Shown here one piece after another: positions 27,660 to 37,802 of a DNA stretch of 64,000 nucleotides. The stretch comes from Planktothricoides raciborskii GIHE-MW2. Its GTDB lineage: Bacteria; Cyanobacteriota; Cyanobacteriia; Cyanobacteriales; Laspinemataceae. Below the pieces are notes generated by a model that saw only the letters and a program-made list of their open reading frames with translations, searched no databases and was not told where the DNA came from. Every line of letters starts with the position of its first letter. Position 1 is the first letter of the stretch. Made by a program: the position numbers and the translations under genes. The stretch lies in contig NZ_CP159837.1 in assembly GCF_040564635.1 (NCBI RefSeq), positions 1,925,001-1,989,000 of the forward strand, read 5' to 3'.

Positions 27660-28919
27660 CTAACTTTTTTCTCCAAACTCCGCCTTCATCGCCTCCAACT
27701 CTGCCTGAATGGGATCAAAAGCCGGAGATTTTGGGGTTGACTGAGGTGATTTCGCCGTTGGGGAAGGACTTGGGGGAGATGCCGGTTGCTTGGGCTGGGT
27801 CTGACTCAACTCACTTTTCACCGTCTCTAGCAATTTCGAGATTTCATCCGGCTGTGGTGAACCCTGTTGTTGTTTTGGCTGGGGATGTTGGGGATAAGCG
27901 ATCGCGAAGCCGTGCCGGTGTACTATCGCTGTCCCTGGAGGAATAGGTGGCTGTGTCACCGGCAAACTAACCTGAGTCATGGTTTGACTATAACCACCGT
28001 CCACCGCTTGCAGCACCGCCGCCGCCGACTGATATCGGTCTTTCACCGCTTCTGCCAGCATCTTATCTAAAATTTGCCTTAACTCATCGCTCACCGAACC
28101 CCCTTTTTGTCTGAGAACTTGCCACCAAATCCATTCCCCTGCCTGTGGATTAAATAACTCATGCGGGGGAACTGCGGTCAACAAATGAACGCAAGTCACC
28201 GCCAAACTATATAAATCACTTGCGGGATAAACTTGTCCCCGCCAAATTTGTTCTAAGGGGGCATAACCTTGGGTGCCAGTAATCGTGCCGCTTTCAGCCA
28301 ATTCACTCTGAGTGCCTTGCTTGGCTACCCCAAAATCCACCAGCACCAAAGCTTCCCTCAACTGCCCAGCAGCGGAAACGCTGGTAGGGGTCTGGTGTCG
28401 TAACTGCCGTCTTAAAATATTTTCTGGCTTAATATCGCGGTGAATCACCCCATTTTCATGGATAAATTGCAGCACGGGCAACAACTCCCGCAATAGCTGC
28501 CAAATTTTGGCCTCGCTGAAAGCCCCTTGCTGCTGCAATTCCTGCCATAAATTGCCGCCATCAATAAATTCTTGTATAAGATAAAGACGTTTGTCTTGTT
28601 CAAAGTAGGCATACAACGTAGGAATTTGTGGATGTTCTCCCAATTTCAGCAGTTGTACCGCTTCCCGGTTAAACAGTTCCGTGGCTTTGGATAAAGCGGC
28701 TGAGTTTTGTGTTTGGGGAAAAAACTGTTTAATCGCACATGGGGTTTTCAGTCGATCTTCATCGACACCTAAGAATGTACGACCAAAACCTCCCGCACCA
28801 ATGAGTTTAATGGCACGATATCGCTCTTTGAGTAATAACGGGGATCCGCAATTTAAACAAAATTTGGTATCAGGGGGATTTTCGGGACGTTGACACTGAG
28901 GATGAAGACAATAGGTCAT
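27660..28919 (-). CDS. Zinc-ribbon Ser/Thr kinase with Pro-rich tail
   Basis: The 419-aa kinase has the ribbon CLHPQCQRP/CLNCG and an intact kinase domain: GAGGFGRTF, AIKQF, HRDIKPEN, DFGVAK and GYAPLEQ. After about residue 305 comes a Pro/Ser/Gln-rich tail ending in a short acidic helix (FDPIQAELEAMKAEFGEKS) rather than a WD40 propeller. It is the first of three same-strand kinase genes and shares the CPN-type ribbon with the GUN4 kinase at 6.3 kb. Substrates unknown. Confidence 0.92.
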   Translation of the reverse strand: MTYCLHPQCQRPENPPDTKFCLNCGSPLLLKERYRAIKLIGAGGFGRTFLGVDEDRLKTPCAIKQFFPQTQNSAALSKATELFNREAVQLLKLGEHPQIPTLYAYFEQDKRLYLIQEFIDGGNLWQELQQQGAFSEAKIWQLLRELLPVLQFIHENGVIHRDIKPENILRRQLRHQTPTSVSAAGQLREALVLVDFGVAKQGTQSELAESGTITGTQGYAPLEQIWRGQVYPASDLYSLAVTCVHLLTAVPPHELFNPQAGEWIWWQVLRQKGGSVSDELRQILDKMLAEAVKDRYQSAAAVLQAVDGGYSQTMTQVSLPVTQPPIPPGTAIVHRHGFAIAYPQHPQPKQQQGSPQPDEISKLLETVKSELSQTQPKQPASPPSPSPTAKSPQSTPKSPAFDPIQAELEAMKAEFGEKS

Positions 28920-29343
28920 GGTGGTTACTGAGTTGTAAATTTTCCGATCGCCAGAGAATAGCTATTATCTGTCTGACTTGTGCAGAAATCTTGTGCAGAA
29001 ATATTTAAGGATTCATTCGATCTACTGACCAATAGGCTATTTGATTAAAATAGATTTCACATTAGGAGGTTAAAGGCTAAAACATATCGGCTAACGCGAC
29101 AGATCGATCGCTGTTTCACTTGAATCATCTTCTATTATATATCGGATTGTTGCTTAAATAACAGATAATCTTGATTTTTTTTCAATTGGTTGCCTATTCC
29201 TGGCGATCGGCTTATATGGTTACCTTAAAATGCGATTATCAAAGACTATTTTTTTAATTTTTTTTATTTATATAGGGTTTAAGCAATAAGAGTATAATCG
29301 CTATTTTTTATGTTAATTGATTGATGATTTAGGTTTCAAAGCA
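28920..29343. other. AT-rich divergent spacer with a candidate -10 box
   Basis: No gene or repeat is visible. TATAAT at 29293-29298 is a good -10 match, 46 nt upstream of the ABC transporter ATG, but no clear -35 sits at the right distance. The kinase promoter on the minus strand must also lie here. Confidence 0.4.
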
Positions 29344-31053
29344 ATGAATAAAATTAAAAAATTTTTCCAAGAATTAGCTAATATTGTTTTACCTTATTTT
29401 ATGTCGGAGAAAAAATGGCAAGCATGGCGAATTTTTAGCCTAATGATGATTTTGATGTTAGGATTTAGAGGCTTGTCCGTGGTGAACAGCTATGCAATGA
29501 GAGACTTAATGACTGCGGTGGCGGACAAAAACTCTTTAGAGTTTCCTCAAGCCTGTTTAAAGGTTTTCGCGGTCTTTACGACGTTGGCTGTTTTCATGGT
29601 ATTTTGGCAATATACCCAAGATTTACTGCAAATAAACTGGCGAAAATGGCTGACTAATGATATTTTGAAAAAATATTTTGCTCAACAAAATTATTACAAA
29701 ATACAATCCGAGCATACAATTGACAACCCCGATCAACGAATTTCTCAAGATGTGAATAATCTGATTCGCTTAACCATTGACATTATTGGATTAATAGTTG
29801 GAGAAATTTTAGAAATTGGCGCTTTTGTGACAATTTTGTTGACTTTAGATATATTTTTAGCCAAATTAGCAATTATCATTGCGATCGCCCGCACAGTAAT
29901 TACTTTAATAATTGGCAAAAAATTCAGTTTTCTTAAATTTAGAGAGTTGCAATTAGAGGCGGATTTTCGTTATGGGCTGGTGCATACGAGAGATCATAGC
30001 GAGTCGATCGCCTTCTATCACGGTGAGGAGTACGAATATAATAAGATTAGTCAAAGATTTGTCTATGTAGTCAAAAATTTTTATCAGCTAATCGGGGTCA
30101 AAAGAAATTTAAACTTATTTACCAGAACTTCCGGATTTTTCGTCAGTAATTTACCGATAGTATTTTTGGCTCCCCGATTCTTTGCTGGGGAAATAGAATT
30201 TGGTGAGATTACTCAAGCATCTGGAGCTTTTATGTCAATTTATGGCTCTTTGTCACTGATTGTAGACCAATTCGATCGCCTAACTGACTATAAAGCAGAA
30301 GTAGATCGTTTAGGCACCTTGGTCGAGGTGCTCTCGAAGCCACCGAAACTCGAACAGTCGGAATTCCCAACGATTAAAACAGTAGAAAAAAATTGTATAA
30401 ATCTCAAAAATGTTACGTTACAAACTCCTGATTACCAAAGAACCTTGGTGACAGATTTATCCGTGGAAGTTCCACCGGGTCAAGGCTTATTAGTGGTGGG
30501 ACATTCGGGAGTTGGGAAAAGTTCGTTAATGCGATCAATCGCCGGGTTATGGAATTCTGGAACGGGATGTATTATGCGACCAAAACCAGAAGAAACTTTG
30601 TTTTTACCTCAACTTCCTTACATGGTTATCGGCGATCTCCGCAGTCAGTTGTTATATCCGAAAACGGATAAGATAGTGAGCGATACCCAACTGCAAGAAG
30701 CCCTGGAAAAAGTCAACCTGGCCGATTTAACCGAAAGAGTTGGGGGCTTTAATGCTGAATTAAACTGGCCCGATGTTTTATCCTTGGGAGAGCAACAGAG
30801 ATTAGCATTTGCTCGGTTACTGATTGCTCAACCTCCCTATGCAATTTTAGATGAATCAACCAGTGCTTTGGATGTCGAAAACGAGAAACGTCTTTATCAT
30901 CTACTCAAACAAAAAAATACCACTTTTATCAGTGTGGGTCACCGACCTACTTTAGTTCAGTACCATCAATTAGTATTGAAGTTAATCGGAAATGCTAATT
31001 GGCAGCTTATTTCTGCTCAAGAATATCATCCCGATGAGATTGATTTTGGCTAA
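29344..31053 (+). CDS. ABC transporter, fused permease and ATPase (ABCD/YddA-like)
   Basis: The protein (about 569 aa) is a half-transporter. An N-terminal membrane domain of about six helices spans residues 1-320, and a C-terminal ATPase follows. The ATPase has Walker A GHSGVGKSS, signature LSLGEQQRLAFARLL and Walker B YAILDESTSALD. The NWRKWLTNDILKKYF and NPDQRISQDV segments are typical of the SbmA/BacA-related ABCD group, which dimerises in the inner membrane. Substrate cannot be deduced. The frame is open from a TTG at 29317; the ATG at 29344 (MNKIKKFFQELAN) is preferred. Confidence 0.9.
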   Translation: MNKIKKFFQELANIVLPYFMSEKKWQAWRIFSLMMILMLGFRGLSVVNSYAMRDLMTAVADKNSLEFPQACLKVFAVFTTLAVFMVFWQYTQDLLQINWRKWLTNDILKKYFAQQNYYKIQSEHTIDNPDQRISQDVNNLIRLTIDIIGLIVGEILEIGAFVTILLTLDIFLAKLAIIIAIARTVITLIIGKKFSFLKFRELQLEADFRYGLVHTRDHSESIAFYHGEEYEYNKISQRFVYVVKNFYQLIGVKRNLNLFTRTSGFFVSNLPIVFLAPRFFAGEIEFGEITQASGAFMSIYGSLSLIVDQFDRLTDYKAEVDRLGTLVEVLSKPPKLEQSEFPTIKTVEKNCINLKNVTLQTPDYQRTLVTDLSVEVPPGQGLLVVGHSGVGKSSLMRSIAGLWNSGTGCIMRPKPEETLFLPQLPYMVIGDLRSQLLYPKTDKIVSDTQLQEALEKVNLADLTERVGGFNAELNWPDVLSLGEQQRLAFARLLIAQPPYAILDESTSALDVENEKRLYHLLKQKNTTFISVGHRPTLVQYHQLVLKLIGNANWQLISAQEYHPDEIDFG

Positions 31054-32573
31054 AGGTTACTACGCGATCGCCCGGTGCGGTATCGGTTCAGGGACATGAA
31101 TAATTGTCACTAATTGCCTGAATTACCATCGGCAGTCAACCAGGACGGATCGGATTCGCCAGCAATGCTTAACTCACCCGATGAATCAAATTTTTGGCAG
31201 ACTGATGGTAAACATTCCCAGGCGCGATCGCCAGATAGGGTCTGGGAATTGCCCTGACCTAGGAAACCTCTGAAGATTCTCCTCTGTTTCCCAGAGGCAA
31301 CTTCTACCATTTACAAAAAATTATGCAACAGTAAGTATTTATATTGTAGGGTGGGCAGGAATTCAAGCATCATATATGGTAGGGTGGGTAAAATATGCCT
31401 GCCCACCCGAAGAATGTTAAAGGTTGTTGGATGAATTTTTGTAAATGGTATTCCTTTGATAACTCTAAAAAACTGCCGAAAGGTAGTCCTAGAGTCAGGA
31501 AGTCATCACTCATGGTCACGGCGAAAGTTTATCAGTCATTGTTGACCAAGTTAACGAATCTTCATGTTGAGGCCGAAAGAATTTGGGGAAAGAATGCTAC
31601 ATGAGTGATTTCAGAACCGATGGCTTTCCTGATTTCAAATTCAGAGAAACTTAAAAATTGAAGCCAAAGTTAAGAATTGAAGATTCTGTGCTTGATGTGA
31701 CGATTGATCGGCGCACTTGGTGGTAAAATACCCTCAAAGTTACTCCTAAAATTATTGAAAAAGCGCTATGCACCCGTCACCAACTGTTTTTTGGCCAGTT
31801 CAATGGCTGGGAAAACGCCGGAAATAAGCCAGAGTACCTGCTGAAATTTCAGCGAGTGGATTTTCGGTAAATGCCACCGGGACGGGATTGTAAACGCTTA
31901 AGCTAATTATATAGTTCTGGAGCAATTAGAGGAGCCGCACAATGGCAAAGTGTCTGCAAGAGTGCTGAAATCAATCGGCTAACTCCAACTGAGTATCGGA
32001 ACAAAATCAATGATAGTGAGGGGATTTACCGTTCGGTAAAAATATGCTCGCGGAAAATCTTGATTTCGTTTCGGCGAGTCATGGCGCCCATAAGAGTGGT
32101 TGAACAGGGCTGAGAATTCTGAACAGCTAGAGTCCCGTGTGGGGTTTAATTCTTCTGTCCGATCGCCTGCGAAACCCATTCGCGCCATTCTAGTCAACCG
32201 CCCCGATGATAGTTTCGGTAAGATGAGAGTTTCGGTAAAGCGTCACGTTTTATTGTATGATTTTCATCCCACTAATAAAGCGTAAACCGGGCTTTGATTC
32301 AGATATCCCTTTGTTTGACCTGAATAGGTAGAGTTATTAATCATTCTCGCGCCCCTATTATATTTTGAACAGGCCAATCTTGGAGTGGAAATATCTCGAT
32401 TCCGCCAAAGGCGGATCGCTACCGCGAATCGCATCTGTGGGTTCCATTGATCCGGACTCCAAACAGACATTACGGTGAGCCACTGGAAATCACGAAAACA
32501 ATCTTTCCTCGTAAAAAAATTTCGGGGTTCTGTAACCGAAGAGCAATTGAAAAGGCCAATAGCAGTATCATCC
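31054..32573. other. 1.5-kb region without an intact gene
   Basis: The stretch has no ORF that looks functional. A gtagggtgggcaggaatt-type repeat occurs at about 31346-31412, and a translated relic at 31661-31870 (listed separately). A short open frame at 31431-31604 could be part of the same relic. The last ~100 nt are open in frame with cphB but look non-coding. Confidence 0.55.
31661..31870 (+). pseudogene. Unidentified gene relic with internal stop
   Basis: One frame reads KPKLRIEDSVLDVTIDRRTWW, a TAA at 31724-31726, then NTLKVTPKIIEKALCTRHQ and LFFGQFNGWENAGNKPEYLL before a final TAA. The composition and continuity across the stop look like former coding sequence. I do not recognise the family, and there is no start codon in place. 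Confidence 0.4.
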
Positions 32574-33422
32574 ATGCAGCAGTTAGAATTAAACTCCCTT
32601 ACACAAAAAATGCCCCCACCACTTAAAAACACGGTCATGGTGATTGGGGGGGCAGAAGACAAGGTTCATGGCCGAGAAATCTTGCATACATTTTTTATGC
32701 GTTCAGGCGGTACAGAGGCAAAGCTGGCAATTATTCCCTGTGCATCCAGAGAACCAGAAGCAATCGGTAGTCGCTACCGGGAAATCTTTCAGGATATGGG
32801 GGCGCAACGCATAGAGGTGCTCGATATCCGCGAACGCACTGAAGGGGAAGATCCTCGTTGGCAAGAGTACCTGGAACAATCTACAGGGGTGTTTATGACC
32901 GGCGGGGATCAACTGAGGCTTTGTGCTTTGGTGGCGGATACACCGTTAATGGAAAAGTTGCGGATGAAAGTACGAGAGGGTAGCATTGTCCTCGCGGGGA
33001 CCAGTGCCGGAGCAGCAGTCATGGGTCATCACATGATCGCTGGTGGGGGTTCCGGAGAATCTCCTAATCGTTCTTTGGTGGATATGGCCACCGGCTTAGG
33101 AATTATTCCTGAAGTGATTGTGGATCAACACTTTCAGAACCGAAATCGGATGGCTCGCTTATTGAGTGCGATCGCCTCTCATCCCAACCGCATCGGCGTA
33201 GGCATTGATGAAGATACTTGTGCCATGTTTGAAGCTGATGGCATCGTCGAAATTATGGGCAAAGGCACGGTGACAATCATCGATCCAGGCCCAGCGTTAT
33301 ACACCAATGAGGGTCATATCGGACCGAATGATCCTCTGAGTTTGTATAACCTACGGGTGCATATCCTTTGCCACGGCGATCGCTTCAATATAGCTACAAG
33401 AGAAGTGATTCAACGATCATAG
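32574..33422 (+). CDS. cphB: Cyanophycinase
   Basis: The 282-aa serine peptidase of the S51-like class releases beta-Asp-Arg dipeptides from cyanophycin. It contains MVIGGAEDK near the N-terminus, the nucleophile elbow GTSAGAAVM and VVDQHF-type region (VIVDQHFQNRNRMARLL). The frame is open from a GTG at 32475, but the ATG at 32574 gives MQQLELNSL, which matches family N-termini. It lies directly upstream of cphA on the same strand, the usual degradation-synthesis pair for the nitrogen reserve polymer. Confidence 0.95.
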   Translation: MQQLELNSLTQKMPPPLKNTVMVIGGAEDKVHGREILHTFFMRSGGTEAKLAIIPCASREPEAIGSRYREIFQDMGAQRIEVLDIRERTEGEDPRWQEYLEQSTGVFMTGGDQLRLCALVADTPLMEKLRMKVREGSIVLAGTSAGAAVMGHHMIAGGGSGESPNRSLVDMATGLGIIPEVIVDQHFQNRNRMARLLSAIASHPNRIGVGIDEDTCAMFEADGIVEIMGKGTVTIIDPGPALYTNEGHIGPNDPLSLYNLRVHILCHGDRFNIATREVIQRS

Positions 33423-33484
33423 GACGGATAAAAAAATAACTCCCTTGGGCTGTTTGGGGACATAGCTTTCCCCAGCCCTAGTGG

Positions 33485-33507
33485 TTTATCTCCCAATCAG
33501 AGATAAA
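33485..33507 (+). other. 8-bp hairpin between cphB and cphA
   Basis: TTTATCTC at 33485-33492 pairs with GAGATAAA at 33500-33507 around a 7-nt loop, 19 nt before the first possible cphA start. It could be an mRNA processing or attenuation element; no U tract follows. Confidence 0.5.
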
Positions 33508-33606
33508 TGTTCCTAGTGAACAGTTATGCAACTCAAAAACACCCCACACTCGATTACAGCCAAGCTTTCGCTTGCTCAAAAAAGCGCATCACCCTCTGGG
33601 ACAGCG

Positions 33607-36258
33607 ATGAAAATACTTAAAATCCAAACATTACGTGGTCCGAACTATTGGAGTATTAGACGCCACAAACTTATTCTCATGCGTCTTGATTTAGAGGACT
33701 TGGCAGACAAACCAAGTTCAGAAATTCCTGGCTTTTATGACGGACTGACTGAGACTCTCCCCAGTTTAATCGAACACTACTGCTCTCCTGGCTGTCGCGG
33801 TGGATTTCTCAGCCGAGTCAAAGAGGGCACCTATATGGGTCATGTGATCGAACACATTGCCCTGGAACTGCAAGAACTAGCCGGAATGAATGTTGGCTTT
33901 GGTCGAACTCGCGAGACTTCTACTCCTGGTATCTACCAAGTCGTCTTTGAATACATCGACGAACAAGCCGGTCGGTATGCCGCCAGAGCCGCCGTTCGGA
34001 TGTGTCGGAGTATCGTGGATACCGGCAAGTATCCCGCCTCAGAACTGGAACAGGATTTACAAGACCTGAAAGAAATCTATGAGAAAGCTTCCCTGGGGCC
34101 AAGTACAGAAGCACTTGTGAAAGAAGCCCACTATAGAGGGATTCCCTGGATGCCCTTAAGTGCTAGGGCGATGATCCAGTTAGGATATGGCGTCTACCAA
34201 AAACGGATTCAAGCTACCCTGACGGATTTTAGTAGCATTCTGGGGGTAGAACTCGCCTGTGATAAAGAAGGCACCAAAAGAATTCTCCGGGATGCGGCTA
34301 TTCCCGTCCCCAGAGGAACGGTGATCCATTACCTAGATGAACTGGAAGACGCGATCGATGAAGTCGGAGGCTATCCTATCGTCCTCAAACCCCTAGACGG
34401 CAATCACGGACGGGGGATTAGTATTAATGTCAAGTCCTGGGAGGAGGCGGAAGAAGCCTACGATGCGGCCAGCAATGCGTCAAAAACGAAATCAGTGATT
34501 ATCGAACGCTACTACACGGGTCGAGACCATCGCCTCTTAGTGATCAACGGGAAACTGGTTGCGGTCGCCGAACGGGTGCCCGCCCATGTGGTAGGAGATG
34601 GGTCGTCAACGATTCAAGAACTGATCGAGCGAACCAATCAGGATCCCCGCCGAGGCGTCGGCCATGATAACGTGCTCACCCGCATTACCGTTGACCGAAA
34701 CAGTGAAATTCTCCTGGAACGCCAAGGCTGTCGCCTAGACACGGTGTTAGACAAAGGCGAAATTTGCTATTTACGGGCTACGGCGAACCTGAGCACGGGG
34801 GGAATTGCGATCGATCGCACCGATGAAATTCATCCGGAAAATGTCTGGATTGCCGAACGAGTTTCTCGACTGATTGGCCTAGATATTTGTGGCATTGATC
34901 TAGTGACACCAGATATCAGCAAGCCCATGGGAGAAAACGATGCGGTGATCGTCGAAGTCAATGCCGCCCCAGGATTTCGGATGCACGTTTGCCCCAGTGA
35001 GGGTCTGCCGCGAAATGTAGCCGCAGCGGTGATGGATATGCTATTTCCCCCAGGCACTCCCAGCCGCGTGCCGATTTTAGCGGTGACGGGGACAAACGGC
35101 AAAACCACCACCACGCGATTGCTGGCTCATATCGTCAAGCAAACCGGGTCTGTGGTCGGCTACACCACCACCGATGGCACTTATATCGGCGATTATCTCC
35201 TGGAAGCTGGGGACAATACCGGCCCCCAAAGTGCCGAACTGATTCTCCGCGACCCCACCGTAGAAGTGGCGGTGTTAGAAACAGCCCGTGGCGGGATTCT
35301 CCGCTCTGGATTAGCCTTTGACGCTTGCGAAGTGGGGGTGATTCTGAATGTCTCCGCTGACCATTTGGGATTGGGCGATATCAATACCATCGAAGAAATG
35401 GCCAAAGTCAAGGCGGTGCTGGCAGAAACCGTTATTGCTTCCGGTTATGCAGTCCTGAATGCCGACGATCCCCTGGTGGCAGCAATGGCTCGCCAGATCA
35501 AAGCCCAGGTCGCTTATTTCTCGATGAATCCAGACAATGAGCTACTGCGGAGCCACACCCGGGCTGGCGGTTTAGGCGCATTGTATGAGAACGGCTATCT
35601 GTCAATTCTGAATGGGGATTGGACAATTCGCCTTGAAGAGGCGGTAAATGTGCCCCTGACAATGGGTGGTCGGGCGCCGTTTATGATTGCCAATGCGTTG
35701 GCGGCTTGTTTGGCAGCCTTTGCTCATGGGGTGGAAATAGAAGCCATTCGCGCTGGTTTGGCCACCTTTGAAGCCTCCAGTAAACAAACCCCCGGTCGGA
35801 TGAATTTGTTTAATTTGGGCGATTATCATGCCCTGATTGACTATGCCCATAATCCCGCTGGCTATCAAGCGGTGGGTGAGTTTGTCCGCAATTGGCCAGG
35901 GGAACGGATTGGGGTCATCGGGGGTCCAGGCGATCGCCGCGATGAAGACTTGATCGAACTCGGTAAACTCTCAGCGGAAATCTTTGACTGGATTATCGTT
36001 AAAGAAGACAACGATAACCGAGGTCGCCCACGGGGGGATACCGCCCGCTGTATTATGGCAGGCATCGAGCAAGTCAGCACCAAAGCTCGGTATGAAACCA
36101 TCCTGGATGAAACCAAAGCCATTAACACGGCCTTGGATCAAGCGCCCAAAGGCAGTCTCGTAGTAATTTTTCCCGAAAGTGTTAGCCGCTCCTTAAAAAT
36201 GATTTCGGAACGTCAACCAATCGAGCAAGAAGCAGCGCCGTCTACGCAGAATAGCTGA
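33607..36258 (+). CDS. cphA: Cyanophycin synthetase
   Basis: This ~883-aa enzyme polymerises Asp and Arg into cyanophycin using ATP. The N-terminal domain begins MKILKIQTLRGPNYWSIRR, and an ATP-grasp domain follows (YPIVLKPLDGNHGRGI, EVNAAPGFRMH). The C-terminal Mur-ligase-like domain has VTGTNGKTTTTRLLAH at about residue 495, DYAHNPAGY and GGPGDRRD. The frame is open from an ATG at 33526, adding 27 residues of unrelated sequence. The ATG at 33607 matches the conserved family start. It is probably cotranscribed with cphB and ends before a strong terminator. Confidence 0.97.
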   Translation: MKILKIQTLRGPNYWSIRRHKLILMRLDLEDLADKPSSEIPGFYDGLTETLPSLIEHYCSPGCRGGFLSRVKEGTYMGHVIEHIALELQELAGMNVGFGRTRETSTPGIYQVVFEYIDEQAGRYAARAAVRMCRSIVDTGKYPASELEQDLQDLKEIYEKASLGPSTEALVKEAHYRGIPWMPLSARAMIQLGYGVYQKRIQATLTDFSSILGVELACDKEGTKRILRDAAIPVPRGTVIHYLDELEDAIDEVGGYPIVLKPLDGNHGRGISINVKSWEEAEEAYDAASNASKTKSVIIERYYTGRDHRLLVINGKLVAVAERVPAHVVGDGSSTIQELIERTNQDPRRGVGHDNVLTRITVDRNSEILLERQGCRLDTVLDKGEICYLRATANLSTGGIAIDRTDEIHPENVWIAERVSRLIGLDICGIDLVTPDISKPMGENDAVIVEVNAAPGFRMHVCPSEGLPRNVAAAVMDMLFPPGTPSRVPILAVTGTNGKTTTTRLLAHIVKQTGSVVGYTTTDGTYIGDYLLEAGDNTGPQSAELILRDPTVEVAVLETARGGILRSGLAFDACEVGVILNVSADHLGLGDINTIEEMAKVKAVLAETVIASGYAVLNADDPLVAAMARQIKAQVAYFSMNPDNELLRSHTRAGGLGALYENGYLSILNGDWTIRLEEAVNVPLTMGGRAPFMIANALAACLAAFAHGVEIEAIRAGLATFEASSKQTPGRMNLFNLGDYHALIDYAHNPAGYQAVGEFVRNWPGERIGVIGGPGDRRDEDLIELGKLSAEIFDWIIVKEDNDNRGRPRGDTARCIMAGIEQVSTKARYETILDETKAINTALDQAPKGSLVVIFPESVSRSLKMISERQPIEQEAAPSTQNS

Positions 36259-36335
36259 AAAGTGCGTTTCCAGATCGAAATCCAGCCCGAAGAAGCTTTT
36301 CAGTTTATGTCCGTTTAAAATCTAACTGCTATAAT

Positions 36336-36360
36336 AGACCGGCTTTAGGCCGGTCTTTTT
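36336..36360 (+). terminator. Intrinsic terminator of the cph operon
   Basis: GACCGGC (36337-36343) pairs with GCCGGTC (36349-36355) around a 5-nt loop, extended by A-T at the base, and runs directly into five T. Confidence 0.9.
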
Positions 36361-36441
36361 GATCGTGGCAGTCACCATAGCATATATGATCGTTCTTGTG
36401 CGGGAAGTTTTTCCCCTTTTTTTCCAGCATGATTATTTTAA

Positions 36442-37194
36442 GTGGCAAAAACTGTGACAATCACTTCTATTTCTTCAATTCGGACAGAACAACACCCTCT
36501 GATCCGCAAATTAGCAGACTGCATTGAAGGAGTCTGGCAACGTTATTTAGATTTATCTCCCTACGATTTGCCTGGGGATTTAGGCTATGTGGAAGGGCGA
36601 TTGGAAGGAGAAAAACTGAGAATTGAAAATCGCTGTTATCAAACCCCGCAGTTTCGCAAGCTGCATTTGGAATTGGCAAAAGTGGGGACGCAATTAGATA
36701 TTTTGCATTGTGTAATGTTCCCCAATCCTAACTATCCTTTGCCCATGTTTGGCACAGATTTGGTCGGTGGTCGGGGCAAAATTAGTGCCGCGATCGCTGA
36801 TTTATCTCCCACCAGTCCCACCCTGACTTTGCCCCCCCCTTACATTCAACTATTAAAAGCTTTACCAGAAATTCATTTCTCCCAACCCCGCGATTTACCA
36901 GAATGGGGAGATATTTTCTCAGAATTTTGTCTATTTGTCCGACCCAATAGTGAGGGGGAAGAAGAATTATTTCTCTCTCGTGTGGAGTCTTATTTAGAAA
37001 TTCACTGTCAGATGGCTTTAGCTATGCAACCCGTCGCCGACGAAGAAAGGTTACAGATTATCGCCGGACAAAGAAATTATTGCAGTAAACAGCGTCAGAA
37101 TGATAAAACTCGGCGGGTTCTGGAAAAAGCTTTTGGGGAAGAATGGGCAGAATCTTATATGACGAATGTACTGTTCGATCTTCCCGAAGATTAG
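36442..37194 (+). CDS. pcyA: Phycocyanobilin:ferredoxin oxidoreductase
   Basis: The 250-aa enzyme reduces biliverdin IXalpha to phycocyanobilin with four ferredoxin electrons, supplying the chromophore of phycobilisomes and phytochromes. Family signatures are EQHPLIRKLADCIEGVWQRY, YVEGRLEGEKLRIENRCYQ, and the catalytic region LELAKVG (Glu), DILHCVMFP (His) and MFGTDLVGG (Asp). The start is a GTG; no in-frame ATG occurs upstream, and the N-terminus aligns with known PcyA proteins. The gene stands alone after the cph terminator. Confidence 0.97.
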   Translation: MAKTVTITSISSIRTEQHPLIRKLADCIEGVWQRYLDLSPYDLPGDLGYVEGRLEGEKLRIENRCYQTPQFRKLHLELAKVGTQLDILHCVMFPNPNYPLPMFGTDLVGGRGKISAAIADLSPTSPTLTLPPPYIQLLKALPEIHFSQPRDLPEWGDIFSEFCLFVRPNSEGEEELFLSRVESYLEIHCQMALAMQPVADEERLQIIAGQRNYCSKQRQNDKTRRVLEKAFGEEWAESYMTNVLFDLPED

Positions 37195-37307
37195 TTGTTA
37201 TTTTACGGTTTTTCTGTCAGAAAATTAGCTTTTAGGTTTTAGGTTTTTAAGGTTTAATCTGCCTAAGATTTGATCGATAATTTTTTTCGTTTATTTTCTT
37301 TATATCA

Positions 37308-37613
37308 ATGGAAAATCTATCACCTCGTCAGCGAAAAATTGCCGCGCGTGTTTTAATTTCTGGCAGAGTTCAGGGGGTTTTTTATCGCGCATCCACCCAA
37401 GAAGCTGCACAACTTAAAGCGGTGCATGGTTGGGTGCGAAATCTCCCTGATGGCCGGGTAGAAGCCTTTTTTGAAGGAACAACAGAAGCGGTTGAAGCGA
37501 TGATTCAATGGTGTCACCAAGGCCCACCGGGAGCGCGAGTTACTAAAGTGGTTGTGGAATATCAGGAATCTCAAGATTTGCCCGGATTTGAAATTCAATA
37601 TTATCCCCGTTAG
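37308..37613 (+). CDS. Acylphosphatase
   Basis: The 101-aa cytosolic protein has the acylphosphatase motifs ISGRVQGVFYRAST, containing the phosphate-binding Arg, and GWVRNLPDGRVE, containing the catalytic Asn. It hydrolyses carboxyl-phosphate bonds such as those in acetyl- or 1,3-bisphosphoglycerate-type compounds. The length is normal. It is 113 bp after pcyA on the same strand; cotranscription is possible but not required. Confidence 0.95.
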   Translation: MENLSPRQRKIAARVLISGRVQGVFYRASTQEAAQLKAVHGWVRNLPDGRVEAFFEGTTEAVEAMIQWCHQGPPGARVTKVVVEYQESQDLPGFEIQYYPR

Positions 37614-37730
37614 GGTAGTGAATGGTTAGCCTAAAAGCTATCATTAAAAGAGTTGGTTAACAATGGAAATAATTAACCACCACCATTCAATAGGTATTAT
37701 AGCAAGGTTCAGAGATGAGTCGGTGTAGAA

Positions 37731-37757
37731 GGCGATCCGAATTTCGGTCGGATCGCC
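37731..37757. other. 10-bp hairpin in the acylphosphatase-Uma2 spacer
   Basis: GGCGATCCGA (37731-37740) pairs with TCGGATCGCC (37748-37757) around a 7-nt loop. There is no T run, so a terminator is not supported; it may be a small HIP1-like repeat. Confidence 0.55.
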
Positions 37758-37802
37758 TACAATAAACTAAATTCCCGCTCAACGATTCTATGAGGTTGCA
37801 TA

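Noticed and set aside
31395-31604. 69-aa plus-strand ORF
   Set aside because: Begins inside a gtagggtgggcagg-type repeat and has no recognised relatives; kept only as part of the relic-region description.
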